A stretch of 40,854 nt of DNA from Verrucomicrobiales bacterium (GCA_029213025.1 JARGOZ010000050.1:1-40854), one strand, 5' to 3'. Shown: positions 15,829-24,710, numbered from the stretch's first letter. Notes: generated by a model from the sequence alone, not told the origin. Numbers and translations are program-made.

Positions 15829-16704
15829 ATGGCAAGCAGGCCCACACCCGAACGTTCCACTGCAATTCTTCTCATCTCCTGCCCGGATCAACCGGGTATC
15901 GTGGCTGCAATCTCCAACTTTCTGTTCGAAAACTCGGGCAACATCTTCGATGTCGATCAGCACGTTGATCCGGATGAAAATGCATTTTTTATGCGGATTG
16001 AGTGGGGCGTTGAGGATTTTGGCATCGAGCGCGAACGGATCAGCGCTGCGTTTACTCCCCTCGCTGAAAAATTCGGCATGGACTGGGAACTGCATTTTTC
16101 CGATGTGCTGCCCCGGGTGGCAATTTTTGTCACCAGAGACAATCACTGCTTGTACGACTTGCTGTCGCGCTACGAAAGCGGCGAACTGCTCATGGAAATC
16201 CCGCTGGTGATCAGCAATCGCGAGGATCTTCGCAATGCCGTCGAGCGATTTGATATTCCTTTTCACCACATTCCCATCACCAAAGAGAACAAGGCCGGGC
16301 AGGAGAAGAAGGAAATCGCCCTGCTTCGCGACAATAACTGTGAAATGGCGATTCTCGCCCGCTACATGCAGATTTTGAGCAGTCAGATGTGTCAGGCCTT
16401 TCCTCACAAAATCATCAATATCCATCACTCCTTCCTGCCGGCCTTTCCCGGAGCCCGTCCCTATCACTCGGCTTTCAAACGCGGGGTGAAAATCGTCGGG
16501 GCGACCAGTCACTATGTTACCGAAGATCTGGATGAGGGTCCGATCATCGCCCAGGGCGTGACTCAGGTTTCCCATCGCGATTCGGTGAAAGCCTTTATCC
16601 GCAAAGGGCGCGATTTGGAGCAGACTGTGCTGAGCCGGGCGGTCTGGCTGCATATCAACCGGAGAACGCTCGTGTTTGGCAATCGCACCGTTGTTTTCGG
16701 ATAA
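15829..16704 (+). CDS. purU: Formyltetrahydrofolate deformylase
   Basis: PurU hydrolyses 10-formyl-THF to THF and formate, balancing one-carbon pools. The ATG at 15829 gives 291 residues; the open frame further upstream runs through the tRNA gene and is not real. An N-terminal ACT domain (residues about 10-85, 'ILLISCPDQPGIVAAISNFLF') precedes the formyltransferase fold. Visible active-site elements are 'NIHHSFLPAFPGARPYHSAF' with Asn and His, and 'DLDEGPIIAQ' with Asp. Length is typical. It is followed by hisS after 19 bp and may be cotranscribed with hisS and dcd. Confidence 0.94.
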   Translation: MASRPTPERSTAILLISCPDQPGIVAAISNFLFENSGNIFDVDQHVDPDENAFFMRIEWGVEDFGIERERISAAFTPLAEKFGMDWELHFSDVLPRVAIFVTRDNHCLYDLLSRYESGELLMEIPLVISNREDLRNAVERFDIPFHHIPITKENKAGQEKKEIALLRDNNCEMAILARYMQILSSQMCQAFPHKIINIHHSFLPAFPGARPYHSAFKRGVKIVGATSHYVTEDLDEGPIIAQGVTQVSHRDSVKAFIRKGRDLEQTVLSRAVWLHINRRTLVFGNRTVVFG

Positions 16705-16723
16705 TTCCGTACTACTTTCCGCC

Positions 16724-17980
16724 ATGTCCAAGGGCTTCCAGACCTTAAAAGGCTTTCGCGATTTCTATCCCGACGAGTGCGACGCCAGAAACTACGTATT
16801 TAACGTGTGGCGCAACGTCGCCAAGCGGTACGGCTTCGTCGAGTACGAGGGACCCATTCTTGAACCTACCGATCTTTACAAAAAAAAGAGCGGCGATGAA
16901 ATCGTCACCCAACTCTTTTGTTTCGAAGACAAAGGTGGTCGCGATGTCTCGATGCGCCCCGAGTTGACTCCCACCCTGGCCAGAATGGCAGCAGCCCGTC
17001 AGCGGGATTTTAAAAAGCCGCTTCGCTGGTTTTCAATCGGCCAGTTTTTCCGCTACGAAAAGCACCAGAAAGGGCGGGGCAGAGAGTTTTACCAGTTTAA
17101 TTGCGATATTCTCGGCGAAGAAAGCGTCGCGGCGGATGCTGAGCTGGCTGCTATCTCGATCGATATCATGCGGGAACTCGGTTTCACCGCCGATGATTTC
17201 CGTCTGCGAGTCAGCGACCGGAAAGCGTGGACTGATTTTGCGGAAAAGAAAGGAGTCGGTGAAGAGCAGATTCCGGAGTTTCTGCAGATCATCGATAAGA
17301 AGGAGCGTACCAAACCGGAGGATTTCGAAAAAGCTCTGGCTACGTTTCAGGTGACACCTTCCGACATCGAGCAATTTATCCAAAGCGGTTCGGACGCTTC
17401 GGAAACGCTGCAGACTATCGTGGCGGACTTAACGGCCCGCGGACTCGGAGAATTTCTCGAAGTCGATCTACGAATTGTTCGTGGTCTGGCCTACTACACC
17501 GGAGCGGTTTTTGAAATTTTCGACATCGGCAAAGGCATGCGCGCTGTCGCCGGTGGCGGTCGTTATGATCAGTTGCTGAAATTGGTTGGCGGCGTTGATA
17601 TGGCGGCCTGCGGGTTTGCGATGGGGGACATGGTGATCACTGACCTGGTCCGTGAATCCGAAAAACCCAATCAACTGCTCGAAGCCGGTATTTCCGCATC
17701 GCAGAGCATCGATGTGTTTGTCATTGTGGCCGACGAAGACCGCCGCAACGATGCCGTAAATGTGGTGCAGCGCCTGCGGGATGCTAATTTTCGCACGGCA
17801 TACGCCATGACCCCGGCGAAGATGGGTAAGCAGTTTCAAAGTGCCGAGCAAATGGGCGCAGCGAATGCGGTTATTGTGGGAACGGAATTCCCTCAGGTCA
17901 GTCTGAAAAATCTGGCTGAACGAACCGAAGTATCCTGCTCTGCCGATGAGTTGATCGCCGAACTCCAGTCCCGAAAATAA
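16724..17980 (+). CDS. hisS: Histidyl-tRNA synthetase
   Basis: The 418-residue class II enzyme charges tRNA-His. The ATG at 16724 (MSKGFQTLKGFRDFYPDE) is chosen because family similarity begins there; the longer frame overlaps purU. Motif 2 is 'FSIGQFFRYEKHQKGRGREFYQFN', the histidine-specific block is 'RGLAYYTGAVFEIFD', and motif 3 is in 'AVAGGGRYDQL'. The C-terminal anticodon-binding domain begins near residue 325 with 'DVFVIVADEDRRNDAVNVVQRLR'. It is separated by only three bases from dcd. Confidence 0.95.
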   Translation: MSKGFQTLKGFRDFYPDECDARNYVFNVWRNVAKRYGFVEYEGPILEPTDLYKKKSGDEIVTQLFCFEDKGGRDVSMRPELTPTLARMAAARQRDFKKPLRWFSIGQFFRYEKHQKGRGREFYQFNCDILGEESVAADAELAAISIDIMRELGFTADDFRLRVSDRKAWTDFAEKKGVGEEQIPEFLQIIDKKERTKPEDFEKALATFQVTPSDIEQFIQSGSDASETLQTIVADLTARGLGEFLEVDLRIVRGLAYYTGAVFEIFDIGKGMRAVAGGGRYDQLLKLVGGVDMAACGFAMGDMVITDLVRESEKPNQLLEAGISASQSIDVFVIVADEDRRNDAVNVVQRLRDANFRTAYAMTPAKMGKQFQSAEQMGAANAVIVGTEFPQVSLKNLAERTEVSCSADELIAELQSRK

Positions 17981-17983
17981 ATT

Positions 17984-18520
17984 ATGATTCTTTCCGACGC
18001 CGAAATCCTGAAGTCCATCGAATGTGGGCAAATCGTCCTTGAGCCCTACGACCGTAACTGTCTCGGGACAAACAGCTACGACGTTCATCTCAGCAAACAT
18101 CTGGCGACCTACAAAAACCGGGTGCTTGATGCCAAAGAACACAACGAGATCGAGCATTTCGAAATCCCGGAAGAGGGATTTGTTCTCGAGCCGCAGATTA
18201 ATTACCTGGGTTCGACCATCGAATACACCGAAACCCATCACACCGTTCCTTTTCTGGAGGGCAAATCCAGCGTCGGTCGACTCGGGATTGACATCCATGC
18301 AACAGCCGGCAAAGGCGACGTCGGATTTTCCAACTACTGGACTCTCGAAATTTCGGTGAAACAGCCGGTCCGCGTTTACGAAGGCATGCCGATTGGGCAA
18401 CTCATCTATTTCCGCGTCGAAGGCGAGATTCTTACTCCCTACAGCGAAAAAGCATCTGCGAAATACAACCACCGCAGCTCTCTCCCGGTGGAATCAATGA
18501 TGTGGCGCAACAAGTTCTGA
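17984..18520 (+). CDS. dcd: dCTP deaminase
   Basis: This 178-residue enzyme converts dCTP to dUTP, supplying dTMP synthesis. The core signature 'LEGKSSVGRLGIDIHATAGKGDVGF' and the catalytic-Glu strand 'WTLEISVKQPVRV' are present, as is 'GMPIGQLIYF'. The C-terminal tail 'YNHRSSLPVESMMWRNKF' closes over the nucleotide in this family. Whether it also has dUTPase activity, as in some archaeal and mycobacterial forms, cannot be decided. Its last 27 bases overlap the end of a convergent membrane-protein gene. Confidence 0.92.
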   Translation: MILSDAEILKSIECGQIVLEPYDRNCLGTNSYDVHLSKHLATYKNRVLDAKEHNEIEHFEIPEEGFVLEPQINYLGSTIEYTETHHTVPFLEGKSSVGRLGIDIHATAGKGDVGFSNYWTLEISVKQPVRVYEGMPIGQLIYFRVEGEILTPYSEKASAKYNHRSSLPVESMMWRNKF

Positions 18521-19609
18521 TTTCAGCGCAGCTTTCTGTAGGGCAAATCGACTTAAAAGCAGGCTTATGGCCGCGCCCGAACCGCACCCGATAGCGAGGC
18601 AGGCAATCACTCCCGGAATTTGGTAGAGAAGTTTGGCCGGCTCAGTAATCGTTGCGATCAAAGCCCCGCTGATTCCTCCGATTAGAAAAACCGGAGTGGA
18701 GCAAACCGGGTCCCAGTACCGGATTTTCAAAGGCACGGTGCGCAGGTACAGCATAGCGGCAAAAGTCGTCACCACGGCGGCGAGGATCGCCTGATGGGAT
18801 GCGTATTCATTACAAGCCTGAGTCGCCGTAAGAGTTGCCATGATTGCGAGCAGCGGCGGTGCGTAGCTAATACGGTCCATATCGTTTCGGCCGAACAGAC
18901 CGAAGAAAAAGAAATTGCAGAACAGGATGGTGAAACTTGCCGAAATAAGCGTCAGCGTTTTGGAAAGCACCCAGCTGGAACCGGTGAGAGTAGTGGCATT
19001 GAGAACCAGAAACACCATCGTGAAACCTATTCCCCGGCTCACCAGGAAGCGGTGCTTCATACCGGGCAGAATATTAATTCCCTTCAGACTGTGCTTTCTC
19101 TCTTCCGGAAGAGCCTGCGCCGGCACAAGCAGGCGAATGCCGAGAACAAATGCCGCCGGTAACGACCAGTTCAAAAGCGCGCCAGCGAAGTCATAGAGAC
19201 CGGTTTGTGCTGCTTCCAACCGACCGAAGAGCGGATAAATGATAAACGTGAAGCAAAACAGGGCCGCCCATTTAAACCAGAAACGCAGACGTAGCTCCCA
19301 TATTCCCGCCGCGACGATCAAGCTCGCTCCCACGCTCAATAGTCCCGGCCTCAGCAGGTCATTGAGAATCCCGATCCGGTTTGCCGATCCGAACATCGAT
19401 TTTGCCGTTTCGAAAAGTTCTTTTCCTGAATCTGGATCAATCAAATCCACCCCGAAAAACAGATACCCGGCTGCGGCAAACAGAAACACCGCGAAATTCC
19501 GCGCCAACACCAGCCAGAGCGAACCGGTTTCGCCTTTGGTCCGCGCCCGTTCAAAAAACGTCAGGCCCAGAAACAGGAAGATAAAGATGTAGGGTCCGAG
19601 ACGATCCAT
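18494..19609 (-). CDS. Divergent ammonium-transporter-like membrane protein lacking pore histidines
   Basis: The 371-residue protein has about ten hydrophobic segments, arranged like Amt/Rh proteins. Several blocks align by position: 'FAGALLNWSLPAAF' corresponds to the AmtB stretch around the first pore His, 'LLAIMATLTATQACNEYASHQAILAAVVTTFAAM' to the AmtB 'VAITPACGFVSPWGA' region, and 'WDPVCSTPVFLIGGISGALIA' to the block with the second pore His. Both pore histidines appear to be replaced (Asn or Trp, and Phe or Leu). It is therefore probably not a normal ammonia channel. The gene lies 24 bp after the TPR gene and seems to form a two-gene unit with it. The family call is mine and moderate. 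Confidence 0.55.
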   Translation of the reverse strand: MDRLGPYIFIFLFLGLTFFERARTKGETGSLWLVLARNFAVFLFAAAGYLFFGVDLIDPDSGKELFETAKSMFGSANRIGILNDLLRPGLLSVGASLIVAAGIWELRLRFWFKWAALFCFTFIIYPLFGRLEAAQTGLYDFAGALLNWSLPAAFVLGIRLLVPAQALPEERKHSLKGINILPGMKHRFLVSRGIGFTMVFLVLNATTLTGSSWVLSKTLTLISASFTILFCNFFFFGLFGRNDMDRISYAPPLLAIMATLTATQACNEYASHQAILAAVVTTFAAMLYLRTVPLKIRYWDPVCSTPVFLIGGISGALIATITEPAKLLYQIPGVIACLAIGCGSGAAISLLLSRFALQKAALKSELVAPHH

Positions 19610-19633
19610 AGCGGGAGAATCAAGACAACAGAA

Positions 19634-20716
19634 TCAGTCGATTTCCCCTTCTTTCAAACTCTCCCGTGCATCTTCCAGATGAAATTTGAGCGGGATAGCG
19701 AGCAGGGCCAAAAGCAGCACGCCGATCGCAATAAACATCGTCCGGTTCCTCGTGATGCTGCCGACAAAGCTGTCACTGGTTTGGACGTCATAAAATGTAA
19801 ATCGCTTTTGCATCAATTCGTAGGCTGGGCCGGATCTTGTGGCGTGGTATTTCAGTGCCAGCGCGTTCAATTCTCCGGCATCTTCGAGATTATAGAGGTG
19901 GGCTACGATACTGGACAGATCAAAAAGTAGCCGGGAAACAATCGGATCGGTCGGTTTTACAAACTGGACCCGCTCTTTGAGCTGGTAACGCAGCGCTTTA
20001 AAGACCCTCTGCAACTCCGCCTCGTCGTTCGCGAGTTGCCGGGGGATCTCCGGCTTACCTTTCCGACCGAAATCGTAACCGCTTACGGAATTGTTCTCCA
20101 GCCAGTCGGGATCAGTTTCCATTGCTATTTTTGATTCCAGAATCCTGATATGCAGCCACTCCGTTCCCTCATGGGAATCTTTGTGAAGCCCGACGGCCGT
20201 TTTGATCCACTCCAGTGCTCTTTGATTGTTACCGGCCAGTTCATACGCCGTCCCCAGATTGGAAGCGATAGGATATTCATCCGGGTGATCTTTGATCAAT
20301 GCTTCAAACAGCTGCAGAGCCTCCGCTGTCTTGCCGTTGTGCATCAATGCGACTCCGTAATCTGACTGATCTTTGAAATCCCCGGACTTTTCAAATTTCG
20401 CAAGCAAACGCGGTTCATCCTTTTGCCATTTTCGATCCAGATACTGGTGATATTCCGATGTCCAATCCACAAAATTTACCGGGAACTCCGCAATATCGTA
20501 GCCAATCGCCCCGTCGAGCCGGGATTTTTCCGGACGGTAATGGTACGTATTGGAGCAGGCCAGAACGCTGGAAACGGAATCAAAACCAACCGCGGGAAGA
20601 CAGGTGAGAGCCATGGCAATTGGGACGAGCCGTTGAACTCGGAATCGACATCCGGACAAATTTTCCGTTCGAAAAGCAGAGGAATTGTCTGCGCCGGCCG
20701 CCGTATTTTGACTCAT
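19634..20716 (-). CDS. TPR protein with N-terminal signal and C-terminal membrane anchor
   Basis: The ATG at 20716 gives 360 residues; an upstream in-frame ATG would add 31 residues of low complexity. A hydrophobic segment near residues 30-52 (VPIAMALTCLPAVGFDSVSSVLAC) is a probable signal or anchor, and its final Cys raises the possibility of a lipoprotein. TPR-like helices occupy about residues 105-180 ('YGVALMHNGKTAEALQLFEALIKDHP', 'SNLGTAYELAGNNQRALEWIKTA'). A single membrane helix near 320-340 (TMFIAIGVLLLALLAIPLKF) is followed by a short acidic tail. I cannot name the family. Its partner is probably the Amt-like protein encoded next. Confidence 0.75.
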   Translation of the reverse strand: MSQNTAAGADNSSAFRTENLSGCRFRVQRLVPIAMALTCLPAVGFDSVSSVLACSNTYHYRPEKSRLDGAIGYDIAEFPVNFVDWTSEYHQYLDRKWQKDEPRLLAKFEKSGDFKDQSDYGVALMHNGKTAEALQLFEALIKDHPDEYPIASNLGTAYELAGNNQRALEWIKTAVGLHKDSHEGTEWLHIRILESKIAMETDPDWLENNSVSGYDFGRKGKPEIPRQLANDEAELQRVFKALRYQLKERVQFVKPTDPIVSRLLFDLSSIVAHLYNLEDAGELNALALKYHATRSGPAYELMQKRFTFYDVQTSDSFVGSITRNRTMFIAIGVLLLALLAIPLKFHLEDARESLKEGEID

Positions 20717-20824
20717 GATGAAATAACATCGAAGAAAACCAGGATTCCGCAAAATTTCCGGTTGTTTTTCTTCAATCCGTGAGTAAATACTGCGGTTCGC
20801 CGCATTCAATGCGACGGGAGGTTT

Positions 20825-20897
<73 letters not shown>

Positions 20898-21085
20898 CCT
20901 TCTCCTTCCGGTAAGCAAGACGCCCCGGTGAGTTTCGTTTCAGCAACTCAAATCGGATTCCCTAACAATCCGCCGCACTCCCTGAAGAGTATCTTGTGTC
21001 GAGAGCGTGGGAGGGCAGTTATTCGACTTCAGCAACCAGGGGCGGGTCGTTTTCGTGTATAGTTCTTTTTACGATCGGACAAAGC

Positions 21086-21643
21086 ATGAAAAAATACGAA
21101 GTGGAAGTGAAATATCGAGTCGCGGATTTTGAGAGACTGGAAACTAGACTATCAGAACTCGGTGCGGTTCCGCTGCCGGAAAATTATCAATGCGACACCT
21201 ACTTTCAGCATCCCGCCCGGAATTTCGCTGAAACCGATGAAGCTCTGCGGATTCGCCAATCGACAGACGGCCTTTTTGTCACTTGCAAAGGTCCAAAGAT
21301 CGATGCTGAAACCAAAACCCGGCACGAGATTGAATTTTCGATCGGCGAATCCGATGCCGACAAAACCCAATTCGCCGAATTGTTAGACGCCCTCGATTTT
21401 GCTGTCGTTGCCGATGTAGAGAAAAGGCGTCGCGAATTCAAACTGATGCGGGATGGTCAACTATATAAAATCGCATTAGATACCGTTAATAAAGCTGGCT
21501 GCTTCGTTGAACTGGAAACCGAATGTACCGGCAGTGAATTGGCAGCCGGGCAGGAGGCAATAAAACATCTGGCTGAACAACTTAATCTTACCGACAGCAT
21601 TCGAACCAGTTATCTGGAAATGATTCTCAATCCCGACGTATAG
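21086..21643 (+). CDS. CYTH-domain protein (CyaB/ThTPase-like)
   Basis: The ATG at 21086 gives a 185-residue protein that opens with 'MKKYEVEVKYRV', the ExExK triphosphate-binding motif that defines the CYTH tunnel fold. Further tunnel residues occur in 'DEALRIRQ', 'FVTCKGP', 'TRHEIEF' and 'FVELETE'. Members bind triphosphate compounds and a divalent metal; known activities include class IV adenylate cyclase (CyaB) and thiamine triphosphatase. The arrangement '-ETDEALRIRQ- ... -TYF-' is closest to CyaB-type proteins, but the activity cannot be assigned. The open frame upstream of this ATG has no family match. Confidence 0.88.
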   Translation: MKKYEVEVKYRVADFERLETRLSELGAVPLPENYQCDTYFQHPARNFAETDEALRIRQSTDGLFVTCKGPKIDAETKTRHEIEFSIGESDADKTQFAELLDALDFAVVADVEKRRREFKLMRDGQLYKIALDTVNKAGCFVELETECTGSELAAGQEAIKHLAEQLNLTDSIRTSYLEMILNPDV

Positions 21644-21979
21644 GTGGCATCCCCGGAAGTTCGTATGGCTTTTGGTTCTGTCTGGAAGCCGCACTAATGC
21701 CTGAACTGGAGTCATATGTCAAATCGGCTGCGTTTGGCATCATTCGCGGTTGTACAGGACCTTCGCGAATCAGGAATCAGGTAGGTCGAGATTGTGCGAA
21801 ACGCGATGACCAATCAATGGCCAGGGGAACAGGGTGTTTCCCCAGCCGGAGGCTCATTGGAACAAATCATAACTGACGGAAGCGCCCGGTGCGGACCTGT
21901 ATACCGGGTGGTGTGGGGAGAGCGGGTTCAATCCCTGTTCAAACACCGTTTCTACCCGGTTTTTGCTATTCCGAATCGG
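21644..21979. other. 336-bp noncoding stretch between CYTH gene and small membrane-protein gene
   Basis: No protein I can support is encoded here. Positions 21644-21830 show nothing definite. From 21827 on, the plus strand is rich in pairing: GGGGAA/TTCCCC at 21825-21844 and the larger fold annotated separately at 21833-21965. Confidence 0.6.
21833..21965 (+). ncRNA. Candidate structured RNA ending in a terminator-like hairpin
   Basis: ACCGGGT (21903-21909) pairs with ACCCGGT (21954-21960). Directly inside, GGTGT (21910-21914) pairs with ACACC (21943-21947). Within that loop, GCGGG-TTCAATC-CCTGT forms a tRNA T-arm-like hairpin. Five T residues start at 21960. Two alternative pairings compete: CCCGGT (21885-21890) with ACCGGG, and GGTGTTT (21833-21839) with AAACACC (21941-21947). 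I could not match it to tmRNA, 6S, SRP, RNase P or a tRNA-Sec. It may be a small RNA or just the terminator of the CYTH transcript. Confidence 0.35.
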
Positions 21980-22321
21980 TCAAATAGCCAAACAGATTTG
22001 ATAGAAAAGACTGACGGCTCCAGCTCCAGTCCATAATACTCCAGAGAGAATAATCGCTCCGGTTGAATGAAAGCGCGTGATCAAAAGCGGAAGAAAGGCG
22101 ATGGAGCCTCCTGCAAATGGAATCCAATAGATCCATTCGTGAAATAGATGATAGTTGGTGAAAAAGTGAGAAATCGGACCACCGAGAACGACTCCGTAAA
22201 ATGTGAGATACGCAGTATAAAGCTCAGCTCCCTCAAGAGGTGGTGATGGTAGCCCCTTCATAGTCACCGCAGACATCAACAATGCGATCACAAGCCAAGA
22301 TACCCACGCAAGAATTCTCAT
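21980..22321 (-). CDS. Small hypothetical membrane protein
   Basis: The 113-residue product (ATG at 22321; an in-frame TTG lies two codons upstream) is mostly hydrophobic, with about three to four membrane helices at residues 4-22, 40-58, 66-84 and 90-112. The loop 'HFFTNYHLFHEWIYW' is rich in His and aromatic residues. I recognise no family. It begins 10 bp after the sulfatase stop and is probably cotranscribed with it. Confidence 0.6.
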   Translation of the reverse strand: MRILAWVSWLVIALLMSAVTMKGLPSPPLEGAELYTAYLTFYGVVLGGPISHFFTNYHLFHEWIYWIPFAGGSIAFLPLLITRFHSTGAIILSGVLWTGAGAVSLFYQICLAI

Positions 22322-22331
22322 TTTCAACTAT

Positions 22332-23813
22332 TTACCTGTTTCCGCCGAGGATCTGTTCCAGTTGGCTGCGTAGCCCGCTGAGGGTTTCTTTTACTTCGTC
22401 TTCGTTCGCTCTGGATACGGCGAGGTTCTCGAACTCATCAGGATCGGTGTGGTGATCGTAGAGTTCTTCGCTGCCGTCGCTATAGCGAATGTAACGGTGG
22501 CGCTCGGTGCGGAGCGCGTGGTGGTCACAAAAGGTGGTCAGTGCGGCGTGAGGCCAGGGGGCGGTAGGATTGTTCAGTAGCGGGCGCAGGGAGTGACCTT
22601 CGAGGTGGTGTGGTGCCGGGATCCCTGCGAGGTCAGCGACGGTGGGGTAGACTGAAAGCAATTCCACCGGGTGATTGCAGATTTTTCCTTTCGGAATGCC
22701 CGGGCCCGCTACGATGAACGGCACCCGCGTCGTTTGTTCCCAGAGAGCCGCTTTGCCCCAGTGTTCTTTTTCACCCAGATTCCAACCGTGATCGGAACAC
22801 AGAATTATGTAGGTGTTATGGTGAAAAGCACTTTTCCCGAGGGCATCGAGCACACGCCCTGCTTCTGCGTCCATCGAGGAGGTTGAGGCGAGGTAGGCCT
22901 GCTGAATATCTTTCGCTTTGCCATGTTTGGTAATCCAACCATGGTTCCACAATCCGGGAGCTTCGATTTCCGCTTCGGTTCGACGGTGGCCGCGCTTGCC
23001 GAAGTAGACAAGATCGTCACGATCGTTGGCCGGTGCGTCGGGGAGTGTGATGTCGGCGCGCGGGTGGAGATCGAACCACTTTTTCTGCGCGTAAAGCGGA
23101 GTGTGCGGACGGTAGAATCCGCAGGCTACGAGGAAGGGGCTGTCGTGTTGGTCCTGCAGCACGTTGATGGTTCGGTCGGCGATGGTGAAGTCGTGGCTGG
23201 CGAGGGGATAGTGTTCCGATTTCGGCAGGACTCCCCAATCGGTGAGGTGGTCACCCATTTTGAAATTGAGGTGATCTCTGATTTTGAGAATCGGGCCGTA
23301 GTTGTAGCTGTTCCAATGTTGAAACTCGGGATACTCCAGGCTGTTGGTCCACCTGGATCCAGGCTGTGCCGTTTTCTTCGCGTGAATCGTTTTGCCAAAG
23401 CCGAAAGTGGCGTAGCCCTGTTTCTCCATCGCCAATGGCAGCGTTGTCACGGTTTCGAATCCCGCCACTTCCCGAAACCAGCCGAAGCGGTTTGAAGTGA
23501 TACCCGTTGTCGCAGGGCGAAGTCCGGTGAACAGGCTCGTGCGCGAGGGATTGCAGACCGGCGAATTGCAGTGTGCATTGGTAAAGAGAACTCCCTGCGT
23601 GGCGAGCCGGTCGATATGCGGAGTTGAGGCATTGGGATGACCGCCGAGGGCGCCCACGTAGTCGTTGAGATCGTCAATCAGGATGAGGAGAAAATTCGGC
23701 GGGTCTGATTCCTGTGCGAATACGCTGACGGAATGGACGGCTGTGAATACACACAGAAGTAGTGTCATGTACCGGTTGCCGAAGATTTGTCTTTTTACCT
23801 TTTCAGTGATCAT
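22332..23813 (-). CDS. Type I sulfatase (iduronate-2-sulfatase-like), exported
   Basis: The ATG at 23813 gives 493 residues; another ATG at 23768 would leave the signal peptide (LLLCVFTAVHSVSVFAQ) at the extreme N-terminus and is equally plausible. The metal site begins 'NFLLILIDDLND'. The formylglycine motif CNPSR sits near residue 87, so Cys is to be oxidised by an anaerobic or FGE-type maturase elsewhere in the genome. 'YRPHTPLYAQKKW', 'CSDHGWNLGEKEHWGK' and 'YDHHTDPDEFENLA' are standard for the iduronate-2-sulfatase/choline-sulfatase branch. It would remove sulfate from algal or animal glycans in the periplasm or outside the cell. It is divergent from the sigma-factor operon. Confidence 0.92.
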   Translation of the reverse strand: MITEKVKRQIFGNRYMTLLLCVFTAVHSVSVFAQESDPPNFLLILIDDLNDYVGALGGHPNASTPHIDRLATQGVLFTNAHCNSPVCNPSRTSLFTGLRPATTGITSNRFGWFREVAGFETVTTLPLAMEKQGYATFGFGKTIHAKKTAQPGSRWTNSLEYPEFQHWNSYNYGPILKIRDHLNFKMGDHLTDWGVLPKSEHYPLASHDFTIADRTINVLQDQHDSPFLVACGFYRPHTPLYAQKKWFDLHPRADITLPDAPANDRDDLVYFGKRGHRRTEAEIEAPGLWNHGWITKHGKAKDIQQAYLASTSSMDAEAGRVLDALGKSAFHHNTYIILCSDHGWNLGEKEHWGKAALWEQTTRVPFIVAGPGIPKGKICNHPVELLSVYPTVADLAGIPAPHHLEGHSLRPLLNNPTAPWPHAALTTFCDHHALRTERHRYIRYSDGSEELYDHHTDPDEFENLAVSRANEDEVKETLSGLRSQLEQILGGNR

Positions 23814-23954
23814 CACCGAAGAATCGTTTGGAATTCGTTTTTTCAAGAATCTTTTCTATCATCGATCGATTTTCGCTGCCGAAAGTCTCATCAACCGGGA
23901 AGGCGAAAAAACTTGATAAGAATCTAAACTCATCGGCAGTCCCTTTGTAGCGAC

Positions 23955-24494
23955 ATGTCATCCGAAGCGACCTCATCTGATTTTCATGAACCTTTTGTCC
24001 GTGCTCTCACGAGGCACGAAAGGGTCATCCGCGCCTACATTCGCGGGGCCGGGATCACCCGTCCGGAGGATGTCGATGAAATCATGCAGGAGGTTTCACT
24101 GGTGGCCTGGCGGAAATTTGACCAATTGGATAACGCGGATGAATTTCCGGTTTGGGCCTGCGTCATTGCCCGCTACGAAATCCTGATGTTCCGGCGAAGG
24201 CATGCCCGGGATCGATTGGTGTTCAGCGAAAAAGTTTATGAGCTGCTGGCTGAACAGTCGCTGGAGGAAGTTTCCTCGAGTATGAAGGAAAAGCGGCTCA
24301 ATCAATTACAGCAATGCGTGGAAAATTTACCACCTGCGAGTCGTGAGTTGGTAACGGCAGCGTATCAGCCGGGATCGACGATAGACAAATTGGCGTCGCA
24401 ACTCGGGAAGAAGACTAACACTGTTTATCAACAACTCTGGCGTATCCGGCGTGCGCTGGAGCAGTGCGTTGAAGAGAGGCTGGAGGCCGAGTAA
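23955..24494 (+). CDS. ECF-type RNA polymerase sigma factor, PVC-specific group
   Basis: The 179-residue protein has only regions 2 and 4. Region 2 includes 'RPEDVDEIMQEVSLVAWRKFDQL' (core binding and -10 recognition) and 'PVWACVIARYEILMFRRRHARD'. Region 4 is the helix-turn-helix 'STIDKLASQLGKKTNTVYQQLWRIRRALEQCV' near residues 141-171. The pattern fits the Rhodopirellula/Verrucomicrobium family of ECF factors. Such factors are usually held at the membrane by a protein encoded next to them, here the gene at 24711. The downstream DUF1592 and DUF1552 genes are likely under the same control. Confidence 0.92.
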   Translation: MSSEATSSDFHEPFVRALTRHERVIRAYIRGAGITRPEDVDEIMQEVSLVAWRKFDQLDNADEFPVWACVIARYEILMFRRRHARDRLVFSEKVYELLAEQSLEEVSSSMKEKRLNQLQQCVENLPPASRELVTAAYQPGSTIDKLASQLGKKTNTVYQQLWRIRRALEQCVEERLEAE

Positions 24495-24599
24495 GGGTTA
24501 TTTTGCCGGTTAACAATTGTAAATGAATAGTAAGAAGAAAGGATCGAGACGAAAGTTGCTTGTGCATTCTTTACCAACAAAAGATTGGCAAAAACATTG

Positions 24600-24670
24600 T
24601 TGGGCAAAATCATCACCTATTCATTGCGGTAGTTGTATAAAAGCTCAATGCATCGGCCATGATTTTGCTA
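24600..24670. repeat. Palindromic element copy 1 (sigma / anti-sigma gap)
   Basis: The left arm reads GGGCAAAATCATCACCTATT and continues CATTGCGGTA; the right arm ends CAATGCATCGGCCATGATTTTGC. The arms pair imperfectly along about 25 bases around a short A/T-rich loop. An extra half-core, ATTGGCAAAAACATTG, lies just before it. Copies 2 and 3 share both arms. Confidence 0.82.
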
Positions 24671-24679
24671 ATCAATCAA

Positions 24680-24696
24680 CTGGAGCCAACCTCCAG
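24680..24696 (+). promoter_or_regulatory. Small hairpin in leader of anti-sigma gene
   Basis: CTGGAG and CTCCAG pair perfectly around a five-base loop (CCAAC), followed by TTTA, 14 bases before the ATG at 24711. A TATAAT hexamer (24705-24710) touches that ATG and is too close to be its promoter. The hairpin may attenuate translation or transcription between sigma and anti-sigma genes. Confidence 0.35.
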
Positions 24697-24710
24697 TTTA
24701 CCTATATAAT

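Noticed and set aside
21826-21836. AACAGGGTGTT as a further copy of the 11-bp core
   Set aside because: Only eight of eleven bases match and there is no second unit at about 22 bp.
21833-21948. Possible tRNA-Sec or tRNA-like gene from acceptor-like pairing and T-arm
   Set aside because: No anticodon stem, wrong length (about 115 nt) and an acceptor/T-arm junction mismatch.
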